Positions 8,931 through 18,516 of a stretch of DNA of 64,000 nt are shown here, in pieces. The DNA comes from Thermalbibacter longus. GTDB taxonomy: Bacteria; Chloroflexota; Chloroflexia; Thermomicrobiales; Thermomicrobiaceae. The stretch covers positions 62,001-126,000 of the forward strand of contig NZ_JAMSLR010000009.1 in NCBI RefSeq assembly GCF_023806485.1. The letters run 5' to 3'. Made by a program: the position numbers and the translations under genes. Positions within the stretch are counted from its first letter, which is position 1. Each line of letters starts with the position of its first letter. The notes beneath the pieces were generated by a model. The model saw only the letters and a program-made list of their open reading frames with translations, was not told the origin of the DNA and ran no database searches.

Positions 8931-10118
8931 CTACATGTTTAGCTCGTCCCGGTAGATGACACCATCACGCATGACCAACCGAATGTCGGTTTGAAGAGCG
9001 GTGATATCATCCAGTGGGTTTCGCCCGACAACAACCAGATCTGCGAGTTTACCTGGCTCGACGGTGCCAATGAGATGGTCCAGCTTGAGCAACTCCGCCG
9101 CCGTGCTCGTCGCGGCTACAATGGCATCCTCGGGCTTCATCCCTGCCTCGACCATCAACTGTAGCTCGAGAGCATTCTCACCGTTCTTCATTCGAGAAGG
9201 TGCTCCTAAGTCGCTTCCCATAGCGATCTTCACGCCCATTTCCATGGCCATTCGGAAACTTCGGCGATGCGGCTCGAGCAGCGGTTCCGCACGAGCTACC
9301 CGCCATGGTTCAGCCTTGCGACGTACCGCGTAATAGTAGAAGGGACCGAACGTCGGGACGAGGTAGGTTCCCTTCTCCTTCATCATCTGGCAGGCTTCCT
9401 CATCGAGGAAGATTCCGTGATCGATCGAGGTTACGCCTGCGGCGATCGCATTCTTAATACCGGTGAGCCCGATAGCGTGCGTCTGGTTCAGCTTGCGCGC
9501 TCTCGTCGCTTCGAACACCGCTGCGCGAATCTCTTCTGTGGTGAATCCTTCGACGTCTACATCGGCCCCAGCGGTAGCGACGCCAGCGGACACTGCGAAG
9601 ATCTTGATGCTATCGGCTCCACGCTTGACGAGCGTGCGAACCGCGCGGCGTATCTCATCGACGCCGTCAGCCTCGATTGCATAGTGATGGACATGCCCAC
9701 CGGTCATCGTGAGCCCGCGTCCACTCGCCAGGATACGAGGCCCGAATGATATGCCCTGGTTGATTGCGTCGCGTACATCGATATCGAGGTCGTACTGTGC
9801 CCCTGCTGACCGCACGGTGGTAAAGCCGGCTAACAGCGATCGTTGAACCGCCTCGAGCGACCGCAGGGCGAGAACGCCAACTGGATCGTGCTCGTGCGCA
9901 GGGTCATAGTCTCCACCAGCGAAGTGCAAATGAGTATCGATCATGCCCGGCATCAGCACCATGCCTTGGAGGTCGTAGATTCGGTCGACGTCCGTATGAG
10001 CGATCGAGCCTCTTGGCCCCACGCCTACTATACGGTTGCCTTCTACCAAAACATCGTGGTGCTCGAAGTACCCGCCCTTCCCGTCGAGCATCGTGGCGTC
10101 GGTGAACAGTACGCGCAT
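8931..10118 (-). CDS. Metal-dependent amidohydrolase (imidazolonepropionase/Xaa-Pro dipeptidase-like), copy 2
   Basis: This 395-residue amidohydrolase-superfamily protein has a beta-sandwich start, the metal motif DTHLHF near residue 62, the likely carboxylated lysine in DSIKIF, His ligands in NQTHAIG and SIDHGIF, and the final Asp in AMGSDLGAP. It resembles the COG1228 group that hydrolyses N-acyl amino acids, Xaa-Pro dipeptides or cyclic amides. It is a paralogue of the gene at 15306-16529 in the same operon (compare SIDHGIFLDEEA with SIEHGVFLDEEA). It is expected to be cytoplasmic. A substrate imported by the adjacent Dpp-type transporter is the likely target. Confidence 0.85.
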   Translation of the reverse strand: MRVLFTDATMLDGKGGYFEHHDVLVEGNRIVGVGPRGSIAHTDVDRIYDLQGMVLMPGMIDTHLHFAGGDYDPAHEHDPVGVLALRSLEAVQRSLLAGFTTVRSAGAQYDLDIDVRDAINQGISFGPRILASGRGLTMTGGHVHHYAIEADGVDEIRRAVRTLVKRGADSIKIFAVSAGVATAGADVDVEGFTTEEIRAAVFEATRARKLNQTHAIGLTGIKNAIAAGVTSIDHGIFLDEEACQMMKEKGTYLVPTFGPFYYYAVRRKAEPWRVARAEPLLEPHRRSFRMAMEMGVKIAMGSDLGAPSRMKNGENALELQLMVEAGMKPEDAIVAATSTAAELLKLDHLIGTVEPGKLADLVVVGRNPLDDITALQTDIRLVMRDGVIYRDELNM

Positions 10119-10193
10119 GACCTACCCCCTCTCGCCTCTCGGGTGCCGTCCTTCTCCCGTAAGTTCCGCGTCCGACGAACGAAATTGGTGATG

Positions 10194-11588
10194 CTAGCGA
10201 TCCGGAAAGCGGGCAAGCTCGGCGAAATTCAGGATGACATTGGCGACATACTCGATGCCGTCATCAAAATACGGAACGAGCATGAATTCATCAGGTGCGT
10301 GTCCACGCCAGTTAGGCGGGCCGATCCCGGTGATGGCGCCAGCGATACCGAGCTTTCCCGCGAGCCACGTTGCCTGGCGGCCCGAACTCTCGTGCCGCGG
10401 TTTGATCGCTACCGGTTTCCCATACACGTGTTTGGCTGCACGCATGATCGCCTCAGTTACCGGGGAGTTCAGCGCACTTTGAGTGGGATCGGTCGATGTG
10501 AGTCGTGTAACGGTAATTCCTTCGAACTGATGTGCTCTGAAATGTCGCTCAACCTTCTCATAGATGTCATCGGCGGTCTGGTTCGGCACGAGTCGAAACT
10601 CTAACCTGGCGATCGCCTGAGCTGGCAGCACTTCCTTCCAACCCGGTCCCGTATAGCCGCTATCCAACCCTGTTATCGTGAGACTCGGCTCGAACAGTAG
10701 CTTGCGTAGAGCTTCTATTCCCGTGACGTTATCCGGAAATTCGGAGATGCCAAGCTCTTCTGCATAGGCTGAGTCATCCCATGGATAGGATCGAAGGATG
10801 CTGAACTCGTCCGGATCGGGGGGACGCACGTGGTCGTAGAAGCCCTGTATCGTTATTCGTCCAGACGTATCGCGCAGGCTCGCGAGTGCATGCACGAGGC
10901 GCCAGCCGGCATGTGGGGCTAGCCGCGCCCTCGAAGAGTGCAGATCCTTGGATGAACCAGTCGCCTGGACTTCGAGGACAAGCATGCCTGAACTGCCGAG
11001 CCAAATGAACGGATGATCAGTTGGGGCGAAACCGGCATCGAAGCTGACAACTGCGTCAGCCTTGAGTAGACCGGCGTGCGTGTCGAGGAATTCGTCTAGT
11101 TGGGGACTGCCACGTTCCTCAGCACCATCGAACAGCAGCTTGATGTTCAACGGGTACTGGCCAAGGACCCGGCGAAGCGCATCCAAGGCCGCCAGGAGGG
11201 CGGCCAAGTTCCCCTTTGCGTCCGTTGCTCCGCGTCCAATGATCTTGTCCCCAAGTTGCCGAGCCTCGAAGGGGGGAACCGACCATGCTTCGACCGGTTC
11301 CGCTGGCTGTACATCGTAGTGGCTCGTCAGCAAAAGGGTGGGGGCGTTCAGGTGGGGCACCGATTGACCAAAGACCATCGGGCAGGCCGGGGTCGGCAGA
11401 ACCCGTGACTCGAAGCCAAGGTCCTCGATGAGCGTGTCAATTCGCCGCGCACATCGATCCAAGAAATCTGGTCGACTTCCAACTGACGGTATCTGTATCA
11501 GCTGCTGAAGTACATCGATATAGTGTTCAGAGCGATGCTTGACTACTTCAGCAATCTCTGACCGGGGATCTCTATTGGTCGCGCCCAT
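10194..11588 (-). CDS. M20 family dipeptidase (ArgE/DapE/CNDP type)
   Basis: This 464-residue zinc peptidase has the metal motifs TSHYDVQPAEP (His and Asp), GRGATDAKGNLAAL (bridging Asp), the catalytic Glu pair in DGAEERGSP, and a late His in PPNWRGHAPDEF. An inserted dimerisation domain sits at about 190-330. The family cleaves dipeptides or deacylates N-acyl amino acids. It starts only 14 bases after the DppC-like permease stop, so it is translated with the importer and probably cleaves what is imported. Codons are visibly less GC-rich than in flanking genes. Confidence 0.88.
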   Translation of the reverse strand: MGATNRDPRSEIAEVVKHRSEHYIDVLQQLIQIPSVGSRPDFLDRCARRIDTLIEDLGFESRVLPTPACPMVFGQSVPHLNAPTLLLTSHYDVQPAEPVEAWSVPPFEARQLGDKIIGRGATDAKGNLAALLAALDALRRVLGQYPLNIKLLFDGAEERGSPQLDEFLDTHAGLLKADAVVSFDAGFAPTDHPFIWLGSSGMLVLEVQATGSSKDLHSSRARLAPHAGWRLVHALASLRDTSGRITIQGFYDHVRPPDPDEFSILRSYPWDDSAYAEELGISEFPDNVTGIEALRKLLFEPSLTITGLDSGYTGPGWKEVLPAQAIARLEFRLVPNQTADDIYEKVERHFRAHQFEGITVTRLTSTDPTQSALNSPVTEAIMRAAKHVYGKPVAIKPRHESSGRQATWLAGKLGIAGAITGIGPPNWRGHAPDEFMLVPYFDDGIEYVANVILNFAELARFPDR

Positions 11589-11602
11589 CCACCTGCCCTT
11601 AT

Positions 11603-12544
11603 CTACGATGTACTCACCTGACGTGCTCTCTTCGAAGCCGGGTCTAGTTCATCTCGGATCCAGTCACCGACGAGGTTGATAGCCATCACTGTGATGAAGA
11701 TGGCTGCCCCTGAGATCCCAGAGATCCACCAGGCGGTGGCAACATACTGGCGGCCTTCCGAGACCATACCGCCCCAGGTAGGGATCGAAGGCGGGACTCC
11801 GAGTCCCAGGAAACTCAAGGACGCTTCAGTGATGATGGCCCGTGCAACTTGCAAGCTGGCGACAACGACGATCGAGGACGTCACATTCGGCAGGATGTGA
11901 CGGAGCAGAATCCGGAGACTATGACACCCGATGGCCCTCGATGCGACGACGAATTCCTGCTCGCGCAAGGCCAAGACTTCGCCACGAACGATTCTTGCGT
12001 AGTAGACCCACCCGGTGATTCCTATGACGAGGATGACGTTCCTGAGACTGGGGCCGAGAACGGCCATGATCGCGATCGCCAAGATGAGTGATGGCAATGC
12101 ATACTGGAGGTCGGCAATCCGCATGATGATGGAGTCGACGCGCTTACCGTAGTACCCGGCGAGCAGGCCGAGTGCGACTCCGATGCAGCCTTGGACGGTA
12201 ACCGCTAAGATGCCAACGGCCAGCGATATTCTCGAGCCGTAGATTATCCGGCTCAACACGTCGCGACCTAGAGCGTCAGTCCCGAGAAGGTAACGAGGAT
12301 CGCCCCCAGTGCTCCAGGCTGGTGGGACTAAGCGTCGTGCTATGTCTTGGACCGCCGGGTCGTGTGGAGCGAGAAGCGGCGCAGCAACACTGGCGATACC
12401 GATACCGATCAGCACGAACAAACCGACCAAGGCAGGCAGGTTCGTTCGCAGGGACCGCAGGTATCGCCTGTACGCTGGCGGCTCCTGGCGTACTTCGAAG
12501 CTTGCGAGTCGCGTCTCAACCGTACATGAACGGATGTCGGCCAT
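11603..12544 (-). CDS. ABC transporter permease, DppC/OppC type
   Basis: This 313-residue protein has the OppC-type N-terminal soluble stretch, a first membrane helix near residue 35-57 (LVGLFVLIGIGIASVAAPLL), five further helices and an EAA-like loop around GEVLALREQEFVVASRAIG. It forms the membrane channel with the upstream DppB-like gene, which ends 12 bases before its start. No ATP-binding subunit (DppD/DppF) follows in this operon, so the transporter must borrow ATPases encoded elsewhere or be incomplete. Substrate range (peptides, opines, N-acyl amino acids) is inferred from neighbours. Confidence 0.9.
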   Translation of the reverse strand: MADIRSCTVETRLASFEVRQEPPAYRRYLRSLRTNLPALVGLFVLIGIGIASVAAPLLAPHDPAVQDIARRLVPPAWSTGGDPRYLLGTDALGRDVLSRIIYGSRISLAVGILAVTVQGCIGVALGLLAGYYGKRVDSIIMRIADLQYALPSLILAIAIMAVLGPSLRNVILVIGITGWVYYARIVRGEVLALREQEFVVASRAIGCHSLRILLRHILPNVTSSIVVVASLQVARAIITEASLSFLGLGVPPSIPTWGGMVSEGRQYVATAWWISGISGAAIFITVMAINLVGDWIRDELDPASKRARQVSTS

Positions 12545-12556
12545 CGACCATCTCCG

Positions 12557-13471
12557 CTAGTAGCGAATGCGTGGATCGAGGTATGTGTACAAGACATCGA
12601 CAAGAAGGTTCAGGAGGACGATCACTGCGGAGATACTCACTACAAAAGCTTGTAGGACAGGAATATCTCGCCCTCTGATCGCTTGGATCGCAAGAAGGCC
12701 CATACCCGGATAACTGAAAACTGTCTCTGTGACGACCGAGCCTCCTAGGAGATAACCGATCTGGAGCCCGATCACTGTCACCACTGGAATGGCCGCGTTC
12801 TTTAGCGCATGTCTGGTCAGAATCGTTCTGTCGGCCAAGCCCTTCGAGCGAGCTGTGCGAATGTAATCGTGGCTGAGAACTTCGATGAGACTGGAACGCA
12901 GAATTCTCGCTACCATAGCGGATGTGTATAGACCAAGGGTTACTGCCGGAAGGATGATGTATTCTGGGCCACGGTAGCCCGACGTTGGCAGCCAACCAAG
13001 CTGAACTGAAACGATCAGAATAAGCATGATGCCTAACCAGAACGTCGGCATCGATTGGCCGAACAAGATCGCCATCATGCTCAGGCGATCGAAAAACGAG
13101 CCCTGCCTCGTCGCGGCGAGGATGCCCACCGGAATCCCCAAGCCGAGCGATACGACCGCGGAGGTAACTGCAAGGCGAAGCGTGGCGGGTATACGCTCCA
13201 CAACGAGGTCGAGGGCAGGGCGTCGAATCCTGTACGAATAGCCGAAGTCGCCTTGCAGCGCGCGACCGAGAAAGAGTCCATATTGAACGAGAATGGGTCG
13301 ATCGAATCCCATGCGTTCGCGGATCTCCTGCACCTGTTGGGGTGTTGCATCCTCCGGGACCATCATCGCTGCAGGGTCACCTGAGAGGTGTATGAGGATG
13401 AACACCACAAAAGAGATGCCGAGCATCACGAAGAACGCATGTAAGATTCGATGCAGAAGGAATGCGAGCAT
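12557..13471 (-). CDS. ABC transporter permease, DppB/OppB type
   Basis: This 304-residue integral membrane protein begins MLAFLLHRILHAFFVMLGIS, typical of DppB. It has the DPAAMMVPEDAT periplasmic segment, six predicted helices and a cytoplasmic loop with RSSLIEVLSHDYIRTARSKG, the ATPase-contacting EAA motif of this family. It partners with the DppC-type permease immediately downstream. The nucleotide sequence is close to 50 percent GC in places (29 of 60 bases at 12601-12660 by hand count), far below the flanks. Confidence 0.92.
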   Translation of the reverse strand: MLAFLLHRILHAFFVMLGISFVVFILIHLSGDPAAMMVPEDATPQQVQEIRERMGFDRPILVQYGLFLGRALQGDFGYSYRIRRPALDLVVERIPATLRLAVTSAVVSLGLGIPVGILAATRQGSFFDRLSMMAILFGQSMPTFWLGIMLILIVSVQLGWLPTSGYRGPEYIILPAVTLGLYTSAMVARILRSSLIEVLSHDYIRTARSKGLADRTILTRHALKNAAIPVVTVIGLQIGYLLGGSVVTETVFSYPGMGLLAIQAIRGRDIPVLQAFVVSISAVIVLLNLLVDVLYTYLDPRIRY

Positions 13472-13570
13472 CTCGCCTCCGAGAGAGCGCCGTTATCGCC
13501 CGATGTCGCCCCCGAAGCGACGTGACAACGCCCGGGGTGCGAACGTTGTATGTCCCTCAGGCAGCTGCGG

Positions 13571-15229
13571 TTAGCTCCAGCTCATCTCATGGACATTGAG
13601 CAGCTCGTCCGAGCGAGGCTGCCAGCGCAGATCTGCCTTGACTCCGTAGATGTCTTCCTGCACGTAGAGGAAGATCCATGGAGCCTGCTCGTGCAGGTAT
13701 GCCATGAGCTCGTGATAGATCGCTTCCCTTCTTTCGGGATCGAACTCGCTCATTGCCTCTTCGATCATGCGATCGCTTTCGGGTGAGTTGTAGTAGAGGC
13801 CACGACGCTTGCTGTGGAAGTGCCCGCCCATGACGCCATCCGCATCGAGCGTGGACGCACCCCAGCCGAGGAGGTACAGCCCAGGAATTTCCAGATTCAA
13901 CCAGCGTGTGAAGTACTCTTGGAACTCAGCTGGCCTTACCTCGACTTGAATGCCAACATTCGCGAGATACCCTGCCACAGCCTGTGCAACCTCGAGGTCC
14001 TGCAGGTATCGGCCAACGGGTGTATCCAAGGTTGTCTGGAAGCCGTCTGCGTAGCCGGCCTCGGCCAACAGTTGCTTTGCCTTCTCAGGGTCGAACGGGT
14101 ACGGCTCGAGGTTCGGATTGAAGCCGAACTCAGCTGGACCTGAAACTGAGGCGATTCGCAGCCCGTGTCCCCCGAGAAGGTTGTCGATGATCGATTGGAC
14201 ATCCACTGCGTAGTTTAGTGCTTGCCGTACGCGCACGTCGTCGAAGGGCGGATTCCAGGTATTCATGCCGATGAAGATGGTGCGAGTACTGGGCACCGTG
14301 CGGATATCCAAGTCTGATCGCTGTTCGATGGTCGGTATATCCGTGATGGGGATCAGCGTAGCGAGGTCGAGCTCGCCAGCCAACAGTGACGCCACGCGTG
14401 TCGCGGCCTCTGGAATTGGACGGAACTCGACGGATGGGATAGACGGGCTGCCGCCCCAGTGGTCCTCAAACCGTTCTAGTATTATGTGGTCGTCCTTGAC
14501 CCATTCCACGAACTTGTAGGGGCCTGTACCGATCGGTGAGACAGCGAACTGTTCTGAACCCATCTCTTGATACTTGTCCGCTGGAAGTGCGTAGAGATAG
14601 CCGAGTATCGTAAGCAGAGGAGGAAATGGTTCTCTCGTAATAATGCGGACAGTATAGTCATCCACCGCTTCAACGCGATCGATCACTTCCACTCGCGTGC
14701 GCGATCGCGAATTGACGGACGGGTCGAGTACTCGTTCGATACTGAACTTGATGTCTTTCGATGTCAGCGGGTTCCCATCATGGAAAAGCACGTCACGTCG
14801 AAGCTGGAATTCCCACGTCAGCTCGTCGATCGTTTGCCACGATTCCGCCAGCGCTGGGACGAGGTTGAGCTCGTGATCGCGCTCCACGAGCGAGTTGAAG
14901 ACATTTCGAAAGACAGCGATGGCAACCGTGGACGTGTCCTCGTGGGGATCGAACGAGGCGATGTCGACACCCTGCGCGATGACGATAGGGCGTGTAGACG
15001 ATCCAGTAGGTGTTTCACCGCCAGGTTGCGTGGCGACCGTTGGGGTCGATGACGTACCAGGGCCAGCGTCTTCACCTCCAGGAGTCTGCTCATCGGAAGC
15101 TTGACTGCACGCCGCCAAGAGCGCTGCCGTGCCTACAAGGCCGCCCGCCGCAAACTGGAGAAAGCGACGCCGGGATTGGACACGAGCGAGCGCCCGTCGA
15201 GCCGATACCGTGTTCCCCTGCTCGTTCAT
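13571..15229 (-). CDS. ABC transporter substrate-binding lipoprotein, DppA/OppA (SBP_bac_5) type
   Basis: This 552-residue exported binding protein has an Arg-rich start with RRRFLQFAAGG (Tat-like), a hydrophobic segment and a lipobox AAC near residue 41, then a Ser/Thr/Gly/Pro linker. The mature part follows the family-5 pattern (ESWQTIDELTWEFQLRRDV, HDGNPLTSKDIKFSIERV). It would capture a peptide-like ligand outside the membrane and deliver it to the two permeases downstream. ATG 15229 has GAGGAGGGAGCACC in front. It is the first transporter gene after the copy 1 amidohydrolase, 76 bases downstream. Confidence 0.92.
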   Translation of the reverse strand: MNEQGNTVSARRALARVQSRRRFLQFAAGGLVGTAALLAACSQASDEQTPGGEDAGPGTSSTPTVATQPGGETPTGSSTRPIVIAQGVDIASFDPHEDTSTVAIAVFRNVFNSLVERDHELNLVPALAESWQTIDELTWEFQLRRDVLFHDGNPLTSKDIKFSIERVLDPSVNSRSRTRVEVIDRVEAVDDYTVRIITREPFPPLLTILGYLYALPADKYQEMGSEQFAVSPIGTGPYKFVEWVKDDHIILERFEDHWGGSPSIPSVEFRPIPEAATRVASLLAGELDLATLIPITDIPTIEQRSDLDIRTVPSTRTIFIGMNTWNPPFDDVRVRQALNYAVDVQSIIDNLLGGHGLRIASVSGPAEFGFNPNLEPYPFDPEKAKQLLAEAGYADGFQTTLDTPVGRYLQDLEVAQAVAGYLANVGIQVEVRPAEFQEYFTRWLNLEIPGLYLLGWGASTLDADGVMGGHFHSKRRGLYYNSPESDRMIEEAMSEFDPERREAIYHELMAYLHEQAPWIFLYVQEDIYGVKADLRWQPRSDELLNVHEMSWS

Positions 15230-15305
15230 GGTGCTCCCTCCTCAGTGCAATCGCCGCGGCAATGCGGTGCCGAGCGACTGTCGTGAACTTGCGCCAGCGG
15301 CTCCG

Positions 15306-16529
15306 CTACAGGTACAGCTCGCCGTCGCGGACGAAGTGCTTTCCGTCGCGGATGACGTGAACTATGGACCGGAGTGCACGCACGTCGCTGAGCGGATCCC
15401 CGTTGACTACGATGACGTCAGCCGCGAGCCCAGGGGTCAGCGTGCCGAAGCGATCCTCCATGCCCATGATCTTGGCCGCGTTACCGGTTGCGGCGACGAT
15501 GCAGTCCATCGCGCTGATGCCGGCAGCTTCTTGCATGAGGAGCATCTCTTCGACCATTTCACCGGCGCTGTCGGTGCCGACCCCATACCGAACGCCTGCC
15601 TGTACTGCTTGGGCGAAGCTCTCTTGCTGGGGACGCAGAGCGAGGTCATAGATCAAGTCACAGGTCGCTTGATCCCCGGCCTCGCGGTAGTACTCGGCAA
15701 CTCGATAGAGCCCACTCATCGTTGGCACGAGATCGACCCCTCGTTCGATCATCATATGGATCGCTTCTTCATCTAAGAAAACGCCATGCTCGATCGAGTC
15801 GATCCCTGCCCTGATCGCATTCTTGATGCCTTCGGTGGCATAGGCATGGGCACAGGTCTTCTTACCGTGCTTGTGCGCCTCCTCGATCCCCGCGCGGAGC
15901 TCTTCCTCGGTGAACTCGACGTGCTGTGGGTGCTCCTGAGGGTAACGGGCAAGGCCAGCTGTGGCCATGAACTTGATGTGGTCGACGCCAGTCAGGAGTT
16001 GCTCGCGCACCGCCTTGCGTACCTCATCGGGGCCGTCTGCCTGGCGAGCCATCCAGTATCCGTGTCCGCCCGTCATCGAGATCGCCTGCCCTGCTACGAA
16101 CATGCGTGGTCCAGGGAGCAATCCTTCGTTGATCATGCGGCGCAAGGTGACGCTGATGTCATAGCCGGCGCCAACCTCTCGAGTGGTTGTGATGCCGGCT
16201 CTGAGCTCGATCAAGAGATTGCTCGCTGAGAGCACAGCCAGGTACGTCGGGGATTCTCTCACCAAGCGATTCGATGCTTCGCGGTACGACGAGACGCCTG
16301 GGGTGACGTACCGGAGCCGCTTGCGATACGCGTGATCGTGCAGGTTGATGAGACCAGGCAACACCGTCTGCCCAGTGGCATCGACCACCGTATCGCCAGG
16401 TTCGCCACGATGCGCTCTATCCTCGACGCTCGCGATCCGGTCTCCCTCGATGATGACCGTGCCTCGTTCGATCGGATCTCGACCGGTACCATCGATGATC
16501 GTCCCGTTGGTAATCACGATTCGTGCCAT
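15306..16529 (-). CDS. Metal-dependent amidohydrolase (imidazolonepropionase/Xaa-Pro dipeptidase-like), copy 1
   Basis: This 407-residue COG1228-type amidohydrolase has LINLHDHAYRK as its first metal motif (HDH in place of the usual HxH), DHIKFMATAG around the probable carboxylated Lys, CAHAYATEG and SIEHGVFLDEEA for the His ligands, and VGTDSAGEMVEEM for the Asp. ATG 16529 follows AAAGGAGAACGACAG. It is paralogous to the gene at 8931-10118, yet the two flank the transporter and peptidase instead of lying in tandem. That suggests two related but distinct amide or dipeptide substrates. Confidence 0.87.
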   Translation of the reverse strand: MARIVITNGTIIDGTGRDPIERGTVIIEGDRIASVEDRAHRGEPGDTVVDATGQTVLPGLINLHDHAYRKRLRYVTPGVSSYREASNRLVRESPTYLAVLSASNLLIELRAGITTTREVGAGYDISVTLRRMINEGLLPGPRMFVAGQAISMTGGHGYWMARQADGPDEVRKAVREQLLTGVDHIKFMATAGLARYPQEHPQHVEFTEEELRAGIEEAHKHGKKTCAHAYATEGIKNAIRAGIDSIEHGVFLDEEAIHMMIERGVDLVPTMSGLYRVAEYYREAGDQATCDLIYDLALRPQQESFAQAVQAGVRYGVGTDSAGEMVEEMLLMQEAAGISAMDCIVAATGNAAKIMGMEDRFGTLTPGLAADVIVVNGDPLSDVRALRSIVHVIRDGKHFVRDGELYL

Positions 16530-16612
16530 CTGTCGTTCTCCTTTCGTTCTTCCCTCGCCAAGCGATCGTCTCTTTGTAAACGCGCACTGATACGTCCCGT
16601 TGACAATCGCGG

Positions 16613-17764
16613 CTAGAAGATGACCGATTCTGTCAAGCGGAGATCACTGCGGAAGCGCGTGGCCGTGAGCGCTGAGGCGTCCCATGTAACTGGCGCCCCA
16701 TGGACGATCCATTCGGCCACCAATAGCCCCACCGCTGGGCTATGCATAACGCCGTGCCCGCTGAACCCGCACGCCACGTATAACCCCTCCTTATCCTCAA
16801 CTGGACCGAGAATCGGATGGTGATCGGGTGTGAGCGACCGTGCCCCGGCGTACGCGCGCACGACCTTGGCTTCGACGAGGACGGGCATCCTCCGCGCGGT
16901 TGCCTCGTGGATACGGGCGAATCGATCCCAGTCGACGGTGGCCTCCAATCCCGGGCGATCGTCCTTGTCTGTACCGCCGAGTAGCACTTCGTACCCGTGT
17001 GTGTGGGCATACCACCCGGTATCGACGTCGACGGTGAGCGGTACACTGCTCGGCACGCTGGGCGGGCGCTCCACGACGAAGACCTGGCGCTGGTACGGGA
17101 AGACGGGAAGATCGATACCGGCATACGCCGCAACTTGCCGTGTCCACGGCCCGGCTGCCAGGACTACGGTTTGGGCCGTCCAGGTCTGCTCAGGTGTCTG
17201 CACCCGCCACGCGGAGCCATCCATTGCCGAGAGGCCAGTCACAAGGCTCTCGGTGACGACTTCTCCTCCGAGCTCACGGAACCGTGCCAGAAAGCCCTGC
17301 ACCACGGTGTACGGGTCGAGCGATCCGTCCAGTGGACAATAAGCTCCGCCGATCAAGTCGTCGACGCGGAGGGCCGGGTGGAGTTCGGCAATCTCATCAG
17401 GAACCAGAAGCTGCGTCGGGACTCCGCACTGGCGCTGGAGTTCTGCCTGCCGTTGAAGGGTCTCCCAATGTTCCGGGCTGGTCGTTACAAATAGGTAGCC
17501 GTGCTGCCTGAACCCGGGATCGACGCCGAAACGCTCGAGGAACTGTTCGAAATACGGGAGACTGAGCTGGCTGAGGCGGATGTTGGCCTCGGTGCCGAAC
17601 TGCAAGCGAATACCACCGGTTGCCTTGGAGGTCTCTCCGGCACCCGGAGATTCCTGCGCTTCTAGGAGGACAACGTGGAGGTTTGCATCGAGTTCCTTGA
17701 GGTGGTACGCGACGCTCGCCCCCGCTACGCCAGCGCCGATGACGACGACATCTGCTGATCTCAT
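16613..17764 (-). CDS. FAD-dependent amine oxidoreductase (DAO/sarcosine oxidase beta-like)
   Basis: This 383-residue flavoprotein has an N-terminal Rossmann motif VVVIGAGVAGASVAYHL, the family's GAGETSKATGGIR segment, and a C-terminal VACGFSGHGVMHSPAVG motif. These place it in the DAO family that oxidises secondary or N-alkyl amino acids such as sarcosine, dimethylglycine, proline or opines. ATG 17764 overlaps the TGA of the regulator gene as ATGA and has AAAGGAGAAC upstream, so an upstream ATG at 17800 is rejected and translational coupling is likely. No alpha, gamma or delta sarcosine oxidase subunits are present, so a monomeric or hetero-oligomeric form cannot be decided. Confidence 0.88.
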   Translation of the reverse strand: MRSADVVVIGAGVAGASVAYHLKELDANLHVVLLEAQESPGAGETSKATGGIRLQFGTEANIRLSQLSLPYFEQFLERFGVDPGFRQHGYLFVTTSPEHWETLQRQAELQRQCGVPTQLLVPDEIAELHPALRVDDLIGGAYCPLDGSLDPYTVVQGFLARFRELGGEVVTESLVTGLSAMDGSAWRVQTPEQTWTAQTVVLAAGPWTRQVAAYAGIDLPVFPYQRQVFVVERPPSVPSSVPLTVDVDTGWYAHTHGYEVLLGGTDKDDRPGLEATVDWDRFARIHEATARRMPVLVEAKVVRAYAGARSLTPDHHPILGPVEDKEGLYVACGFSGHGVMHSPAVGLLVAEWIVHGAPVTWDASALTATRFRSDLRLTESVIF

Positions 17765-18492
17765 CCGTTCTCCTTTGCCGATGATGGTCGCCCCGGCCAT
17801 CCGGTAAACCAGTGCCGGAGCCGGCCGGAGGCGACCTCCGCGAGCACATCGTCCAGGTATCTCATGATGTGCTCGCGCATCCGGGCGGCCGCACTTGCGG
17901 CATCACCTCTACGAACGGCGCTAAAGATCTCCTCGTGCTCCTGCATCTGCTTCTGCGGGTGGCTCATGATGCTGGCTGAGATCATGCGAATGCGTTGCAT
18001 TTGGGAATCGATCGTGGCCATGAACGACGAGAGCTGCTTGTTGCTGTGCTTGTCGATGAAGAATCCGTGGAACTCGTTGTTGGTGAGGAAGAATTCCGGG
18101 AAGTCCTCGCGGGCAAGGGAGTCTCGCGCCCGGTCGAGAATTTGATCCAACGCGGCCAGATCATCCTCGGTCAGTCGCGGTACGACCTGCTCGACGACAT
18201 AGGGCTCGATGAGCGACCGTGCCTCGTAGATGTCGCGGACATCTTCGACGCGGAGCTCAGCGACGATCGTCTCCTTGAACGGCGTGATCACGACGAGCCC
18301 GTCACGCTGAAGATGAACCAAGGCGGTACGGATCGGGCTCTTGCTGATGCCGAGCATGGCTGCGAGTTTAGCCTCGGTGATCAGCTCACCTGGCTCAAGC
18401 TTCAACTCGAGGATCATCCGCTTGATGACCTCATAGGCTTGTTCGGCCAGTGAGGTCCGGGTAAGCGGTGTAACCGGGGTCTGGGTCGCCAC
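17761..18492 (-). CDS. GntR-family transcriptional regulator, FCD (FadR C-terminal) type
   Basis: The product is 243 residues from GTG 18492, which has GAGGAG five bases upstream. Residues about 15-80 form the winged helix (LAEQAYEVIKRMIL, ITEAKLAAMLGISKSPIRTAL, RDGLVVITPFK). The remaining all-helical FCD domain has conserved Asp/His metal-ligand-type residues (DIYEAR, NNEFHGFF, HEEIFSAVRRGD). Regulators of this type bind a metabolite and usually repress an adjacent catabolic operon. It heads the minus-strand operon and is coupled to the FAD oxidoreductase. A palindrome overlapping its own promoter suggests autoregulation. Upstream ATGs at 18558, 18534 and 18531 would put the promoter and operator inside the gene. 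Confidence 0.88.
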   Translation of the reverse strand: MATQTPVTPLTRTSLAEQAYEVIKRMILELKLEPGELITEAKLAAMLGISKSPIRTALVHLQRDGLVVITPFKETIVAELRVEDVRDIYEARSLIEPYVVEQVVPRLTEDDLAALDQILDRARDSLAREDFPEFFLTNNEFHGFFIDKHSNKQLSSFMATIDSQMQRIRMISASIMSHPQKQMQEHEEIFSAVRRGDAASAAARMREHIMRYLDDVLAEVASGRLRHWFTGWPGRPSSAKENG

Positions 18493-18516
18493 ACCTGCTC
18501 CTCGTCCGTTGCGGTC

